A stretch of DNA of 64,000 nt from Paenibacillus glycanilyticus NBRC 16618. Lineage in GTDB: Bacteria; Bacillota; Bacilli; Paenibacillales; Paenibacillaceae. This document shows, one piece after another, positions 9,382-19,593 of the stretch. Position numbers and translations under genes: made by a program. How positions within the stretch are numbered: position 1 is the first letter of the stretch; each line of letters opens with the position of its first letter. The stretch is from the NCBI RefSeq assembly GCF_004000805.1, contig NZ_BILY01000004.1:124001-188000 (forward strand), read 5' to 3'. The notes below the pieces were generated by a model. The model did no database searches. It worked only from the letters and a program-made list of their open reading frames with translations, and was not told where the DNA came from.

Positions 9382-9419
9382 AGCCCTGCCCTGCTCCTTA
9401 AGGCAGGACAGGGCTTTTT
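9382..9419 (+). terminator. intra-operon terminator between binding protein and permeases
   Basis: AGCCCTGCCCTGC (9382-9394) pairs with GCAGGACAGGGCT (9403-9415) with a single mismatch, then TTTTT. No promoter is obvious between it and the permease start at 9450, so the permeases probably depend on read-through. Confidence 0.8.
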
Positions 9420-9449
9420 GCAAAGATAGTAAGATGGGAGAGATTCACC

Positions 9450-10331
9450 ATGCAGAAGGCTTCCCTAACAAAGGCTTCCAAAAGGTTTTATACGTACAAG
9501 TTTTTGCTGCCCGCGGGCATTATTTATTTCGTGCTGTTCCTCTTGCCCACCATCATGTCCTTCTTCTTCAGTATGACGAGATGGGATCTGGTGGACTGGG
9601 ATTTCATCGGCCTGGACAACTATAAGACGTTTTTCTCGGAATCGTCGCTTAATATCGGCTTCCGCAACACCTTGATCTATGCGGTTGTAACCTGCGGCCT
9701 TAAGGTCGTATTCGGACTCTTGCTGGGGGTGGCACTGACGTCCGGTCTCCGGATCAAAGGCTATCTTCGCTCCGTCGTTTTCTTCCCGACGCTGCTCTCT
9801 ACCATTGCCGTAGGCATCGCGTTCAGCAGCATGATGCATCCGACGCAAGGCCTCATTAATAAAAGCCTGGCGCTTGCGGGCATCGTTGGTCCCGACTGGC
9901 TTGGCGACACGAGTATCGCCCTCTTGTCCGTCGCTTTCGTTGACGTGTGGAAGGGCGTTGGCATGGCTACTGTTATTTTTATCGCGGGCATTATGTCCAT
10001 TCCCGAAGAATATTACGAAGCGCTTCAGATCGACGGCGGCAACGCCTGGGACCGGTTCAAGCATATTACGAATCCGCTTGTGGCACCCGCGATGAACTCG
10101 GTTATTATCCTTGCCTTTATCGGAGGACTTCGTTCCTTCGACCTCGTATGGGCGATGACCAAAGGCGGGCCAGGCTTCAGCACGGACTTGATCGCTTCTA
10201 TCATTTATAAACAATATCAAGGCGGCTTCTACGGCCTCTCAACGGCGGGCAACGTGATTCTTTTTATCGGCGTATCCCTGCTGGCCTTCCCTCTGCTTAA
10301 GCTTCTGTCCAAAAGGGAGGTTGATCTTTAA
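9450..10331 (+). CDS. sugar ABC transporter permease 1 (MalF/UgpA type)
   Basis: 293 residues, about six membrane segments, starting MQKASLTKASKRFYTYKFLLPAG. The cytoplasmic EAA loop that docks the ATPase is EEYYEALQIDGGNAWDRFKH around residues 185-205. RBS GGGAGA at 9436-9441. The stop TAA shares its last base with the ATG of the next gene. It forms the membrane channel with the protein from 10331 and receives substrate from the 7874 lipoprotein. Confidence 0.94.
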   Translation: MQKASLTKASKRFYTYKFLLPAGIIYFVLFLLPTIMSFFFSMTRWDLVDWDFIGLDNYKTFFSESSLNIGFRNTLIYAVVTCGLKVVFGLLLGVALTSGLRIKGYLRSVVFFPTLLSTIAVGIAFSSMMHPTQGLINKSLALAGIVGPDWLGDTSIALLSVAFVDVWKGVGMATVIFIAGIMSIPEEYYEALQIDGGNAWDRFKHITNPLVAPAMNSVIILAFIGGLRSFDLVWAMTKGGPGFSTDLIASIIYKQYQGGFYGLSTAGNVILFIGVSLLAFPLLKLLSKREVDL

Positions 10332-11161
10332 TGAAGCTGAAAGGCACGAAACGAATCGTTTTCGAGGTTATCGCGATTGTCTTGTCCATCGTTATTTTCT
10401 GGGTCCCGTTCTGTTTTGTCATTGTCAACTCGCTTAAAAATAAAACGGACGCCGCTCAGCTTGATCTAAGCTGGCCAACGTCCCTTCAATGGTCGAACTA
10501 TAAGGAAGTTCTTATCGCGCAAGACCATATGGTGATCCGGTCCTTCGTGAACAGTACGCTTATCACGCTGCTGTCGATCGCTATCCTCGTGGTGGTCAGC
10601 GCAATGACCGGTTACGTGCTGCAGCGCCGCAATGACCGTTGGTCGGGCATCATTCAGTTTCTTGTGTTGGCCGGCCTTATGATTCCTCCCGCCGTCGTAC
10701 CAACGATCTGGGTGCTGGACTCGATCCATCTGTTCAAGACGATGTCCGGAATAGTCCTCGTCGAGGTTGCGCTTGGCATTTCGTTCGCCGTTATGCTGTA
10801 CCGCAGCTTTATGGCGACAATCCCGAGGGAAATCGACGAAGCGGCTATCGTGGACGGCTGCGGCAGCATGCGGATGTTTTTCCAGATGATTTTGCCGCTC
10901 CTTATGCCGGTAACCTCAACGGTTATCGTGCTGTCGTCGGTTGGCATTTACAACGACTTCGTGAATCCGCTCTACTTCTTCCCGGGTGCCAAAAACGCTA
11001 CGATCCAGCTGACCCTGTACAACTTCACCAGCATGTACAATACGTCCTGGAATCTGCTGTTCGCGGATATTATTCTGATCTCTCTCCCGCCGCTTATTCT
11101 GTTTATCTTTTTCAACAAAAAAATCGTTGCCGGCATGACGGCCGGTGCGGTAAAAGGCTAA
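10331..11161 (+). CDS. sugar ABC transporter permease 2 (MalG/UgpE type)
   Basis: 276 residues with six predicted membrane segments and the EAA loop IPREIDEAAIVDGCGSMRMFFQMILPL near residues 160-185. It ends in the MalG-like tail KKIVAGMTAGAVKG. RBS AAAGGGAGG lies inside the end of permease 1, and the TAATG overlap makes them translationally coupled. Second half of the importer channel. Confidence 0.94.
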   Translation: MKLKGTKRIVFEVIAIVLSIVIFWVPFCFVIVNSLKNKTDAAQLDLSWPTSLQWSNYKEVLIAQDHMVIRSFVNSTLITLLSIAILVVVSAMTGYVLQRRNDRWSGIIQFLVLAGLMIPPAVVPTIWVLDSIHLFKTMSGIVLVEVALGISFAVMLYRSFMATIPREIDEAAIVDGCGSMRMFFQMILPLLMPVTSTVIVLSSVGIYNDFVNPLYFFPGAKNATIQLTLYNFTSMYNTSWNLLFADIILISLPPLILFIFFNKKIVAGMTAGAVKG

Positions 11162-11171
11162 TAAGCGCAAC

Positions 11172-11206
11172 AAATCCCGCAAACCAAAATCAGGTCTGCG
11201 GGATTT
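11172..11206. terminator. bidirectional terminator between convergent operons
   Basis: AAATCCCGCA (11172-11181) pairs with TGCGGGATTT (11197-11206), with an inner ACC/GGT pairing. It serves the permease operon and the converging binding-protein gene. Confidence 0.8.
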
Positions 11207-11217
11207 CCCATTCCAAT

Positions 11218-12528
11218 TTATTGCTGCTTGTCTAATGCCGCCTGCAAGTCCTGCATATACATCTTCCCCGTATAATCTTTGCTTGCAATCAAGAGCTGGG
11301 CGTTATTCCAGGCAACCGTCTGCGTATCGGCATCGAATAAAGCCTCAAACCATAAAGCGCCGTTCTTGACGCTATCGATGGTCTCCTGCGCCATTTGCGT
11401 CAGCTTAGGCTCATCGTCAGGCATATTCTGCACGTTAAAGCCGGAAATTACGCCGTATTCCTGCATCGCCTTGTCCCCGTAGCCGGTAAACACCGCTTTC
11501 AGCCAATCCTTCATCGTATCGTCATACGCTGCCGCCGATAATGAAGTGATCAGCCCCGCGTTCATCAGCCAGTCATCCTTCGTTCCAGCTCCGCCCTTCA
11601 CCAAAGGAATGTTAAACAATCCGATGGCATCCGTTCCGATCTTGTTTCGGATCGTGCTGTTAAAATCCCTGAGACTCCAGCTTCCCGTGTAATACATGGC
11701 GGTTTTCCCTTCGAGGAACATCGTTGTCGCTTCGTCCGTCTCGGTTGTGTTCACATGCCTGCCGAAATAACCAAGCTGGGCCATCTGCTGAATCGTATCG
11801 GCCGCTTTAACAAAGCCCGGATCCGTTACCTTCAGCTCCTTGCGGGCTACCCGCTGCATCGCGTCATAGCCGTATACCCGGATCACATAGCTGTTAATGA
11901 GCCGGGTGATTGGCCATTTATTGCCGCCAGCCAGCGAGAAGGGCTGAACGCCATGCGACTGCAATACCTCCGCCGCTTGGAGGAGATCATCCCAGGTCTC
12001 CGGGACAGCCAGGCCATACTTGTCGAATAGATTTTTATTGTACCAGAAGCCCTCGATATTAATCTCTAGAGGCAATGCGTACAGCCCTTTATCCCGGACC
12101 ATCGACTTTAGCAGCTTCACGGCTGCCGGATTTAATTCGTTTTGCAAGCCGAGCTCGCGGAATACCTTCTCGATATCCAAAATAAATCCGTTATCCGCCA
12201 GCTGTTCAAGCGGTCTGCCCGATTCGTAGGAGAAGACCTCCGGCAGGTCGTTGCTTGCCGCTAACAGCTGGATTTTCTGAACGAGGTCCGAGGTGTTGAC
12301 GTTCTCGAATTCATATTTAATGTTGGGATGCTGCTTCTCGTATTCGCGAGCCTGCTCGCTGATAATCCGGGGCTGCTGCTCTTCCAGATCCGATGATACA
12401 TAATGAATAACCCGGGTCGGATCCGTAATTTGCTCATCATTGGTTCCGTACGAGCCGCCGCTCGAGCAGGATACGAGAAATACGCATAACGCGGTTATTA
12501 GGCCTATTGCCGCGGCCGGCCTACTCAT
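11218..12528 (-). CDS. second sugar-binding lipoprotein, encoded in the YesMN operon
   Basis: 436 residues from ATG 12528, chosen because AGGAGGTGG lies just upstream and the N-terminus (MSRPAAAIGLITALCVFLVSC) is then a lipoprotein signal with lipobox LVSC. A start at 12582 would put a charged 18-residue tail in front of it. The fold is a family 1 solute-binding protein with aromatic-rich ligand regions. It overlaps the response-regulator stop by eight bases and has no permease genes of its own strand. It could feed the permeases at 9450-11161 or act as the ligand sensor for the histidine kinase in the same operon. Confidence 0.88.
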   Translation of the reverse strand: MSRPAAAIGLITALCVFLVSCSSGGSYGTNDEQITDPTRVIHYVSSDLEEQQPRIISEQAREYEKQHPNIKYEFENVNTSDLVQKIQLLAASNDLPEVFSYESGRPLEQLADNGFILDIEKVFRELGLQNELNPAAVKLLKSMVRDKGLYALPLEINIEGFWYNKNLFDKYGLAVPETWDDLLQAAEVLQSHGVQPFSLAGGNKWPITRLINSYVIRVYGYDAMQRVARKELKVTDPGFVKAADTIQQMAQLGYFGRHVNTTETDEATTMFLEGKTAMYYTGSWSLRDFNSTIRNKIGTDAIGLFNIPLVKGGAGTKDDWLMNAGLITSLSAAAYDDTMKDWLKAVFTGYGDKAMQEYGVISGFNVQNMPDDEPKLTQMAQETIDSVKNGALWFEALFDADTQTVAWNNAQLLIASKDYTGKMYMQDLQAALDKQQ

Positions 12529-14044
12529 GCTGCTCCACCTCCTGCGCTGGCTCATGCGTTTTGCCGCCGACATGCCCTTCACGGAATTGCCCCGGCGTTA
12601 CACCCGCGTATTTCTTGAACAGCTCCGTAAAATGCCTGTAATTATAATAGCCTACCTTCTTGCTCACATCGTTGACCAGCATGCCTTTGTGCAGCAGTAT
12701 CTTCGCCTGCTCCATCCGCAGCTTGGTGACGTATTTAATATATGAGGTTCCTACCTTTTCCTTAAACAGCAGGCTGAGATAGGTGGCATTCATGCCGACA
12801 TGCTCGGCCACCTCCTGCAGGGTGAACGACTCCAGATAGTGCTTCTCGATAAAAGCAAGCGCCTTCTCCACCGCATTATGCTTCGCGGCATGCTTGTCTT
12901 CCCTCATAAAGTTATGGAGCAGCTCCATTTGCTCCCGAAGCCATTCGAACATCCGGTCTCTCGACGACATCTCGCCAAGCTCCCGGTACGGCACAATTGC
13001 CTGCTGCTTCATATCCCCGCCGGATTCCTTGGCTACCTGATACCCGATATAAGCCAGCTTGAGAACCTCCTGCTCGACTGACTCGGGACTGAGCCGCTCG
13101 GCCTCCATGCAATGCTTGTATTCATCCAATAGGCGCAGCAAGCCCTCCTTATTGCCTGTTCGCATGTTGAAGACGATTTCTTCTTCGCACCCGGTTAAGC
13201 CATGCGGAAAGCTGTCCTCCGCATGCTCGAACCGGGTCCAGCCTTTCTCCTCCAGAAAAACGGCGTACCTGAGAGCGCGTACCGCTTCATTGTAGCTTTT
13301 GGCTGCATCTGCCGCGTCGGCATAGGTCTGCCCGGAGCCAATCGACTCCTCCATTTGCGGTGAACGGAGCGTCAGCTGTTCCCATAGCAGATCTGCCGGC
13401 AAATCGTAATGAAAAGCGACGCTCACCCACTCTTTTCCGTATGAGAAAGAAACCAATCGGTAAGACGGATGCTCTTCGAGCCGTTCCGTATTGCCCGTAG
13501 CCGCAAACACGGTGACGCCTTTCACCCGGTTGGCGTCAGCTTCCCCGAACGCCTTCTTCCAATCGGCGACGGCTTGCTCCCCAAGCAGCAGCAAATCAAG
13601 CGTTGCCTTCTCCAGCAAAGCTTCTTTATTGGCGGCTACTTGGGATTTCAGCTGCGTATGCTCCAGTTGATGGCCGATGCGGGCAATAGTCCGGCCGATC
13701 GCTTCGTCGACTTTTTCAAGCGTAATGGGCTTATCCAAATAATCAATCACGCCAAGCTTTAGCGCCTTGCGTATATATTCGAACTCGTTAAAGCCGCTGA
13801 ACACGATACACGCGGTATCCGGCATTTCCTTCGCAATCTCTTCAATCAGCTGCAATCCGGTTAAGCCAGGCATGCGGATATCCGTCATCACGATATCGGG
13901 CTGAAGCTCCCGGACCATCTGCAGAGCGGAGAGACCGTCGGCGGCCGTACCGGCCAGCTCTATGCCGTAACGGGACCAGTCAACCATCATCTGAAGCCCC
14001 TCTGTAACGATATACTCGTCGTCGAAAATAACGGCTTTTAACAT
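12521..14044 (-). CDS. YesN-type response regulator with AraC DNA-binding domain
   Basis: 507 residues from ATG 14044, preceded by AGAGAGGG; a TTG at 14053 overlapping the kinase stop is an alternative. The receiver domain covers 1-120 with acidic pair D8/D9, phosphoacceptor D55 (IVMTDIRMPG) and the conserved lysine in LDKPI. A long middle region follows. The last ~100 residues are two AraC helix-turn-helix motifs (FTLQEVAEHVGMNATYLS; VNDVSKKVGYYNYRHFTELF). It is the partner of the kinase encoded five bases upstream and probably activates the sugar importer and/or the GH78 gene. Confidence 0.93.
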   Translation of the reverse strand: MLKAVIFDDEYIVTEGLQMMVDWSRYGIELAGTAADGLSALQMVRELQPDIVMTDIRMPGLTGLQLIEEIAKEMPDTACIVFSGFNEFEYIRKALKLGVIDYLDKPITLEKVDEAIGRTIARIGHQLEHTQLKSQVAANKEALLEKATLDLLLLGEQAVADWKKAFGEADANRVKGVTVFAATGNTERLEEHPSYRLVSFSYGKEWVSVAFHYDLPADLLWEQLTLRSPQMEESIGSGQTYADAADAAKSYNEAVRALRYAVFLEEKGWTRFEHAEDSFPHGLTGCEEEIVFNMRTGNKEGLLRLLDEYKHCMEAERLSPESVEQEVLKLAYIGYQVAKESGGDMKQQAIVPYRELGEMSSRDRMFEWLREQMELLHNFMREDKHAAKHNAVEKALAFIEKHYLESFTLQEVAEHVGMNATYLSLLFKEKVGTSYIKYVTKLRMEQAKILLHKGMLVNDVSKKVGYYNYRHFTELFKKYAGVTPGQFREGHVGGKTHEPAQEVEQHE

Positions 14045-14049
14045 GACTC

Positions 14050-15816
14050 TCAACCCTCTCTGATTTCATTTGGCCGGAACCGGATCTCGACGATTGTTCC
14101 TTTCCCCGGTTCGCTGCGAACGGTTAGCGAGCTTCTGTGACCATAGTAGAGCATGATTCGTTCCCTGACGTTGACAAGTCCGTACCCGGTTTCCGTTGCC
14201 TGGATATCCTCCATCCCAACGCCGTCGTCCTCCACCGTAAAGACAGCCGTGCCATCCTCCATTCTACCCGTCAGCCTGATCGTTCCTTCTCCAACCTTGG
14301 GCTCCAGGCCGTGGTAGATGGCGTTCTCGACAAGCGGCTGCAAAATCAGCTTCAGAATCTCAATGCTCATCAGTCCCTGCTCGACATCAACGATATAGTG
14401 GAACCGCGACTTATAGCGGAGATTCTGTATCGTCATGTAATGCTCGATATGCTGGAGCTCCTTGAACACCGGAATCGTTTCCTTCCCTTTGTTCAGGCTG
14501 ATCTTAAAGCTCTCCGACAGAGCAACCGTCATCTTGGCGATATCCGCGTTGTTTTGCAAAATAGCCATCCAATAGATCGAATCCAGCGTGTTATAGAGAA
14601 AATGAGGCTTAATCTGCGCCTGCAGCGTCCTCAGCTCCGCTTCCCTCTCCTTTAGCCGCGAATGGATAAGCCTTTCGTTCAGCTGTTTATTCTCGGATGA
14701 GATCTTGCGGAACGTCTCGCCAATCGCCCCGACCTCGTCTTCTTCGAAGGAAATAACCTGAACCGAGGCGCCTGAACCTTTTGACCAGTCCACCATCATT
14801 TTTTTCAGCTGCAAGAGCGGCCGCGTAATGCTTCCGGATACAAACATGGACAGAATAATCGCAATAAGCGCGATAAAGCCCGCAATAAGCATCGTTACCG
14901 TACCGATCCGGTTGGAATCCTGCAGCAGCACGTTAGTTTTGACGATATGAAGGAAGGTCCAATTGGTCGTTGCGTTGCGGTAGCCAACCGTCAAATAACC
15001 ATGCTGATGCAGCTCGCGCAGGACGCTGTCTTCGCCAACCTCGCGGTCGATCAAATGCTCAATCGAAGCGTTCTGGGCATAGACGCTGCGGGAAAACTTT
15101 CCTGTGGTATCCAGCACAATAAAATCCCCGTCGTCCCCCATCGCCTGCTCGAATATCGTTTTCTTCAAATTAATAATAAGCAGCCCGATGACGCGGAAAC
15201 TTGCCGGATCGCGAAGCAGCTTCACGCTGGAGAACGAGGTCCCGGCATTCCCCGAATTAATGGACTGAAGGACATTGTAGCTGAAAAATACTTCTCTGCC
15301 GTTCGCCGCTTCCGCGCGCTTGTACCAATCCGTCTGCCCTATCACCGAACGGCTTGTCTCATCGTCATAGATTCCCGCGTTTGCTTCAACGCTGCCGTAA
15401 CAGACGGAATGAAAGCCCCGGTCAAACAAGCAGATAGAGTCGATGTGGCGGGTATCGATTAAGTTGCGCACAACGAGATTTTGCAAGCGGTTGGCGGTCC
15501 GGATATCGAGCACGTGGCTTTCGTCCGCCGCGCTTGCCTTCAACTCTTCGCGTAGCTGATCGTTGGCGAGAATAAGCCGGTGCATGTTAATGACGTTCCG
15601 GAACAGAAGATCCGCCACTTCGCTTGCCGCCTGCAGATTATGCTTGTTGTTGTCCAGATGGTTATGCACGATTGTATTTTTCGAAATATTAAAGGAAATA
15701 TATCCTAGAATGATTAACGGCGGCACCGACAATAACACTACGGCCAGCAGAATTCGGGTGCGAAGTCTGCGGGGACGGTACTGCCTTAGAAGCGAGGATA
15801 AGGAAAAGGATCGCAT
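14050..15816 (-). CDS. YesM-type sensor histidine kinase
   Basis: 588 residues from ATG 15816, where AAGGAG sits nine bases upstream; ATG 15867 would add 17 residues but has no ribosome site. Transmembrane helices at about 21-41 and 308-328 bracket an extracellular Cache-type sensor region. A HAMP segment follows, then the His_kinase domain with phospho-histidine H405 (IKPHFLYNTLDSI), N-box LVENAIYHG and G-box VEDDGVGM. It autophosphorylates on a sugar-related signal and passes phosphate to the regulator downstream. The adjacent binding lipoprotein may present that signal. Confidence 0.92.
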   Translation of the reverse strand: MRSFSLSSLLRQYRPRRLRTRILLAVVLLSVPPLIILGYISFNISKNTIVHNHLDNNKHNLQAASEVADLLFRNVINMHRLILANDQLREELKASAADESHVLDIRTANRLQNLVVRNLIDTRHIDSICLFDRGFHSVCYGSVEANAGIYDDETSRSVIGQTDWYKRAEAANGREVFFSYNVLQSINSGNAGTSFSSVKLLRDPASFRVIGLLIINLKKTIFEQAMGDDGDFIVLDTTGKFSRSVYAQNASIEHLIDREVGEDSVLRELHQHGYLTVGYRNATTNWTFLHIVKTNVLLQDSNRIGTVTMLIAGFIALIAIILSMFVSGSITRPLLQLKKMMVDWSKGSGASVQVISFEEDEVGAIGETFRKISSENKQLNERLIHSRLKEREAELRTLQAQIKPHFLYNTLDSIYWMAILQNNADIAKMTVALSESFKISLNKGKETIPVFKELQHIEHYMTIQNLRYKSRFHYIVDVEQGLMSIEILKLILQPLVENAIYHGLEPKVGEGTIRLTGRMEDGTAVFTVEDDGVGMEDIQATETGYGLVNVRERIMLYYGHRSSLTVRSEPGKGTIVEIRFRPNEIREG

Positions 15817-15932
15817 CCGCTTTGGCTCCTTGGCCGCCGATCCGGCCCGATAAGATGTTTCCTTCATTGTAAACGAAATTTGGGACGTTTATCACGGCGC
15901 ATTTTTTTAGGTGGGGTGTCAGGATTTTTTGG

Positions 15933-15962
15933 ATTGTATTTATTTGAGCTTACCTAGGTTAA
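15933..15962 (-). promoter_or_regulatory. candidate promoter of the YesM-YesN-lipoprotein operon
   Basis: On the minus strand TTAACC (15962-15957) and TACAAT (15938-15933) are separated by 18 bp. The -35 is poor, so this is a tentative call. Confidence 0.35.
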
Positions 15963-16072
15963 AGAGCAAACTGCGTGTTTTTATGTTCTTCCGATCGCCG
16001 TTGCTCGTAGGAATCCCCTTACCTGTCAAATAAAGAACAATAACCAAGAAAATACTTGTGGGAGGTGGCCGC

Positions 16073-16121
16073 ATAGCAAAAGAGGCTGTGCAGGTAAGCT
16101 CTGCACAGCCTCTTTTGCTAT
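16073..16121. terminator. perfect 21-bp hairpin, terminator-like in both directions
   Basis: 16073-16093 and 16101-16121 are exact reverse complements around a 7-nt loop; the core is GAGGCTGTGCAG/CTGCACAGCCTC, and each arm carries CTCTTTTGCTAT at its 3' side. It could end transcription from mccB after reading through the palindrome array, or shield the kinase operon. Confidence 0.7.
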
Positions 16122-16145
16122 ATTGGCTTACCCATTCGGAGAGGG

Positions 16146-16546
16146 CTTAACGATGCGCCGCATCGTTAAGTTCCGAAAAGCAGCCCTAGGGGCTCGTTTT
16201 TTGCTGTTTTGGTGCGCTTAACGATGTGCGGCATCGTTAAGGTGCCCAGATTTGCCTGTTGCGCTGGGCTTAACGATGCGGCGCATCGTTAAGGTTCCGA
16301 AAAACAGCCCCAGGGGCTCGTTTTTCGCTGTTTTTGATGCGCTTAACGATGTGCGACATCGTTAAGGTGTCCGGATTTGCAAGCTGCGCTGGGCTTAACG
16401 ATGCGCCGCATCGTTAAGGTTCCGAAAAACAGCCCTAGAGGCTGGTTTTTCGCTGTTTTTGATGCGCTTAACGATGTGCGGCATCGTTAAGGTGCTCGGG
16501 CTGGTCAGTTGCGCTGGTCTTAACGATGTGCGACATCGTTAAGACC
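16146..16546. repeat. higher-order tandem array of seven 25-bp palindromes
   Basis: CTTAACGATG-N5-CATCGTTAAG occurs at 16146, 16217, 16269, 16342, 16394, 16467 and 16519 (first bases). Start-to-start distances are 71, 52, 73, 52, 73 and 52, so the true unit is a ~125-bp dimer. Copies 1, 3 and 5 have centres CGCCG or CGGCG, extending each arm to 12 bp. Copies 2, 4, 6 and 7 have TGCGG or TGCGA. The long spacers are near-identical and contain AGCCCCAGGGGCT inside an AAAAACAGC/GCTGTTTTT pair; the 27-bp spacers start GTG and end GCGCTGG. The last copy extends to GGTCTTAACGATG/CATCGTTAAGACC (16516-16546). Function unknown. Confidence 0.95.
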
Positions 16547-16671
16547 GTTGATGAGCCGGGACTCTAGTTAGTTAGGGGTCGTATCTGGAGACACTGCGTC
16601 GATGTAGAGGGAATTTCGTGCTGCGAGCGGCTTCAAGCAAGATCGGTACGATCGGAGCGGAACCGGCTTTA

Positions 16672-18742
<2,071 letters not shown>

Positions 18743-18787
18743 GCAAGCATCTCTCCTCTGCTGTTCCCGTCTAGAGGTGCAATCGGT

Positions 18788-19429
18788 TCAGGCCAGCTTG
18801 ACCGCTTCCAGCAGCCAGACATAACGGTTGAGCCGGGTGAAGCTGACCGTAAAACCGTGATTCGTAAACAGCTTATTCAAGACATCGAGAGAGGTATAAT
18901 ACTCCGTGCGCAAATCCTGATATAAATTTAGAAAGCCCGCTTCAAGGGCAGTTTGCTCAATTTGATGACGCTCTTCCGCGCTCGCAAAGGACGTATCCGC
19001 AAACACCACGCGCCCGCCCGGCGCAAGCAATTGGCTATACAAAGCAATCGCTTGGTCCTTCTCCGTATCCGTCAAATGGTGAAAAGCATAGGTGCTGACA
19101 ATCGCGTCCATCCGCTCCGGCAGCTCGGGAAAGTCCAGGAAATCGCCGTCCAGAAGCCGGATCGGCAGTTCGCGCTTGGATACCTCCCGGCGCATGCCTT
19201 CCGAGGGCTCAATGCCGTACACTTTATCGCTCCGCTTAAGCAGCTTCTCCGTCAAATTACCCGTGCCCACACCAAACTCTACAATCGTGCCGCTAACCCT
19301 CTCTGCTACCGCTTCAAGGATGCGGTCATATCCCGCGAATACTTCCCGATACTCCACATCTTCCCCGGCAACCGTCCGATCATAAGATTCCGACCATTCG
19401 TCAAACAGCGCTGTAAACTCTCTGCCCAT
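18788..19429 (-). CDS. yrrT: SAM-dependent methyltransferase YrrT
   Basis: 213 residues, the same length as Bacillus YrrT and with its start MGREF..LFDEWSESYD. The SAM-binding loop is VEFGVGTGNLT (residues 50-60), and the YAFHHLT motif is typical. It is the first gene of the methionine-to-cysteine operon in Bacillus, where it is assumed to consume SAM and start the path to homocysteine; the acceptor is not established. RBS GAGAGGGG before ATG 19429. The promoter is probably at 19531, next to the terminator of the preceding gene. Confidence 0.9.
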   Translation of the reverse strand: MGREFTALFDEWSESYDRTVAGEDVEYREVFAGYDRILEAVAERVSGTIVEFGVGTGNLTEKLLKRSDKVYGIEPSEGMRREVSKRELPIRLLDGDFLDFPELPERMDAIVSTYAFHHLTDTEKDQAIALYSQLLAPGGRVVFADTSFASAEERHQIEQTALEAGFLNLYQDLRTEYYTSLDVLNKLFTNHGFTVSFTRLNRYVWLLEAVKLA

Positions 19430-19514
19430 CTGTACGCATGCCCCTCTCGTGCTGCCACAATGTGTTGCTTGCTATCAGCATATGTAGCCGGGCTCAACTT
19501 GTTCTCCCTTTTCC

Positions 19515-19536
19515 AACCTTATTAATCGGAATTATA
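19515..19536 (-). promoter_or_regulatory. candidate yrrT promoter with CymR-like half-site
   Basis: On the minus strand TATAATTCCGATTAATAAGG contains a consensus -10 TATAAT (19536-19531) merged with ATAATTCCGAT. That resembles one arm of the CymR operator as I remember it (GGAATTAT). In Bacillus CymR represses this operon when cysteine is plentiful. The -35 is not clear. Confidence 0.4.
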
Positions 19537-19580
19537 CAAAAAAAAGAAACAGCCCTGCTCAACGAAAGAGCAAAGCTGTT
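19537..19580 (-). terminator. terminator of the glycerophosphodiesterase gene
   Basis: On the minus strand AACAGC-x3-GCTC and GAGC-x3-GCTGTT form the stem, followed by a T-run (A-run at 19538-19545 on the plus strand). It abuts the yrrT promoter. Confidence 0.8.
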
Positions 19581-19593
19581 CATCATCCCACCG

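Larger units (their letters stand above)
15868..16671. other. 804-bp non-coding region with structured repeats
   Basis: No credible coding sequence. From left to right it holds a possible kinase promoter (15933-15962), a perfect 21-bp hairpin (16073-16121), and the seven-copy palindrome array (16146-16546). The remainder (16547-16671) has no feature I recognise. It lies between the 3' end of mccB and the 5' end of the kinase operon, both on the minus strand. Confidence 0.8.

Noticed and set aside
12529..12582. Longer start for the second binding lipoprotein
   Set aside because: It puts a basic 18-residue stretch ahead of a complete lipoprotein signal and overlaps the regulator gene by 62 bases.
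16146..16546. CRISPR array
   Set aside because: The repeats are perfect palindromes, spacers are of two fixed lengths and near-identical to one another, and no cas gene is near.
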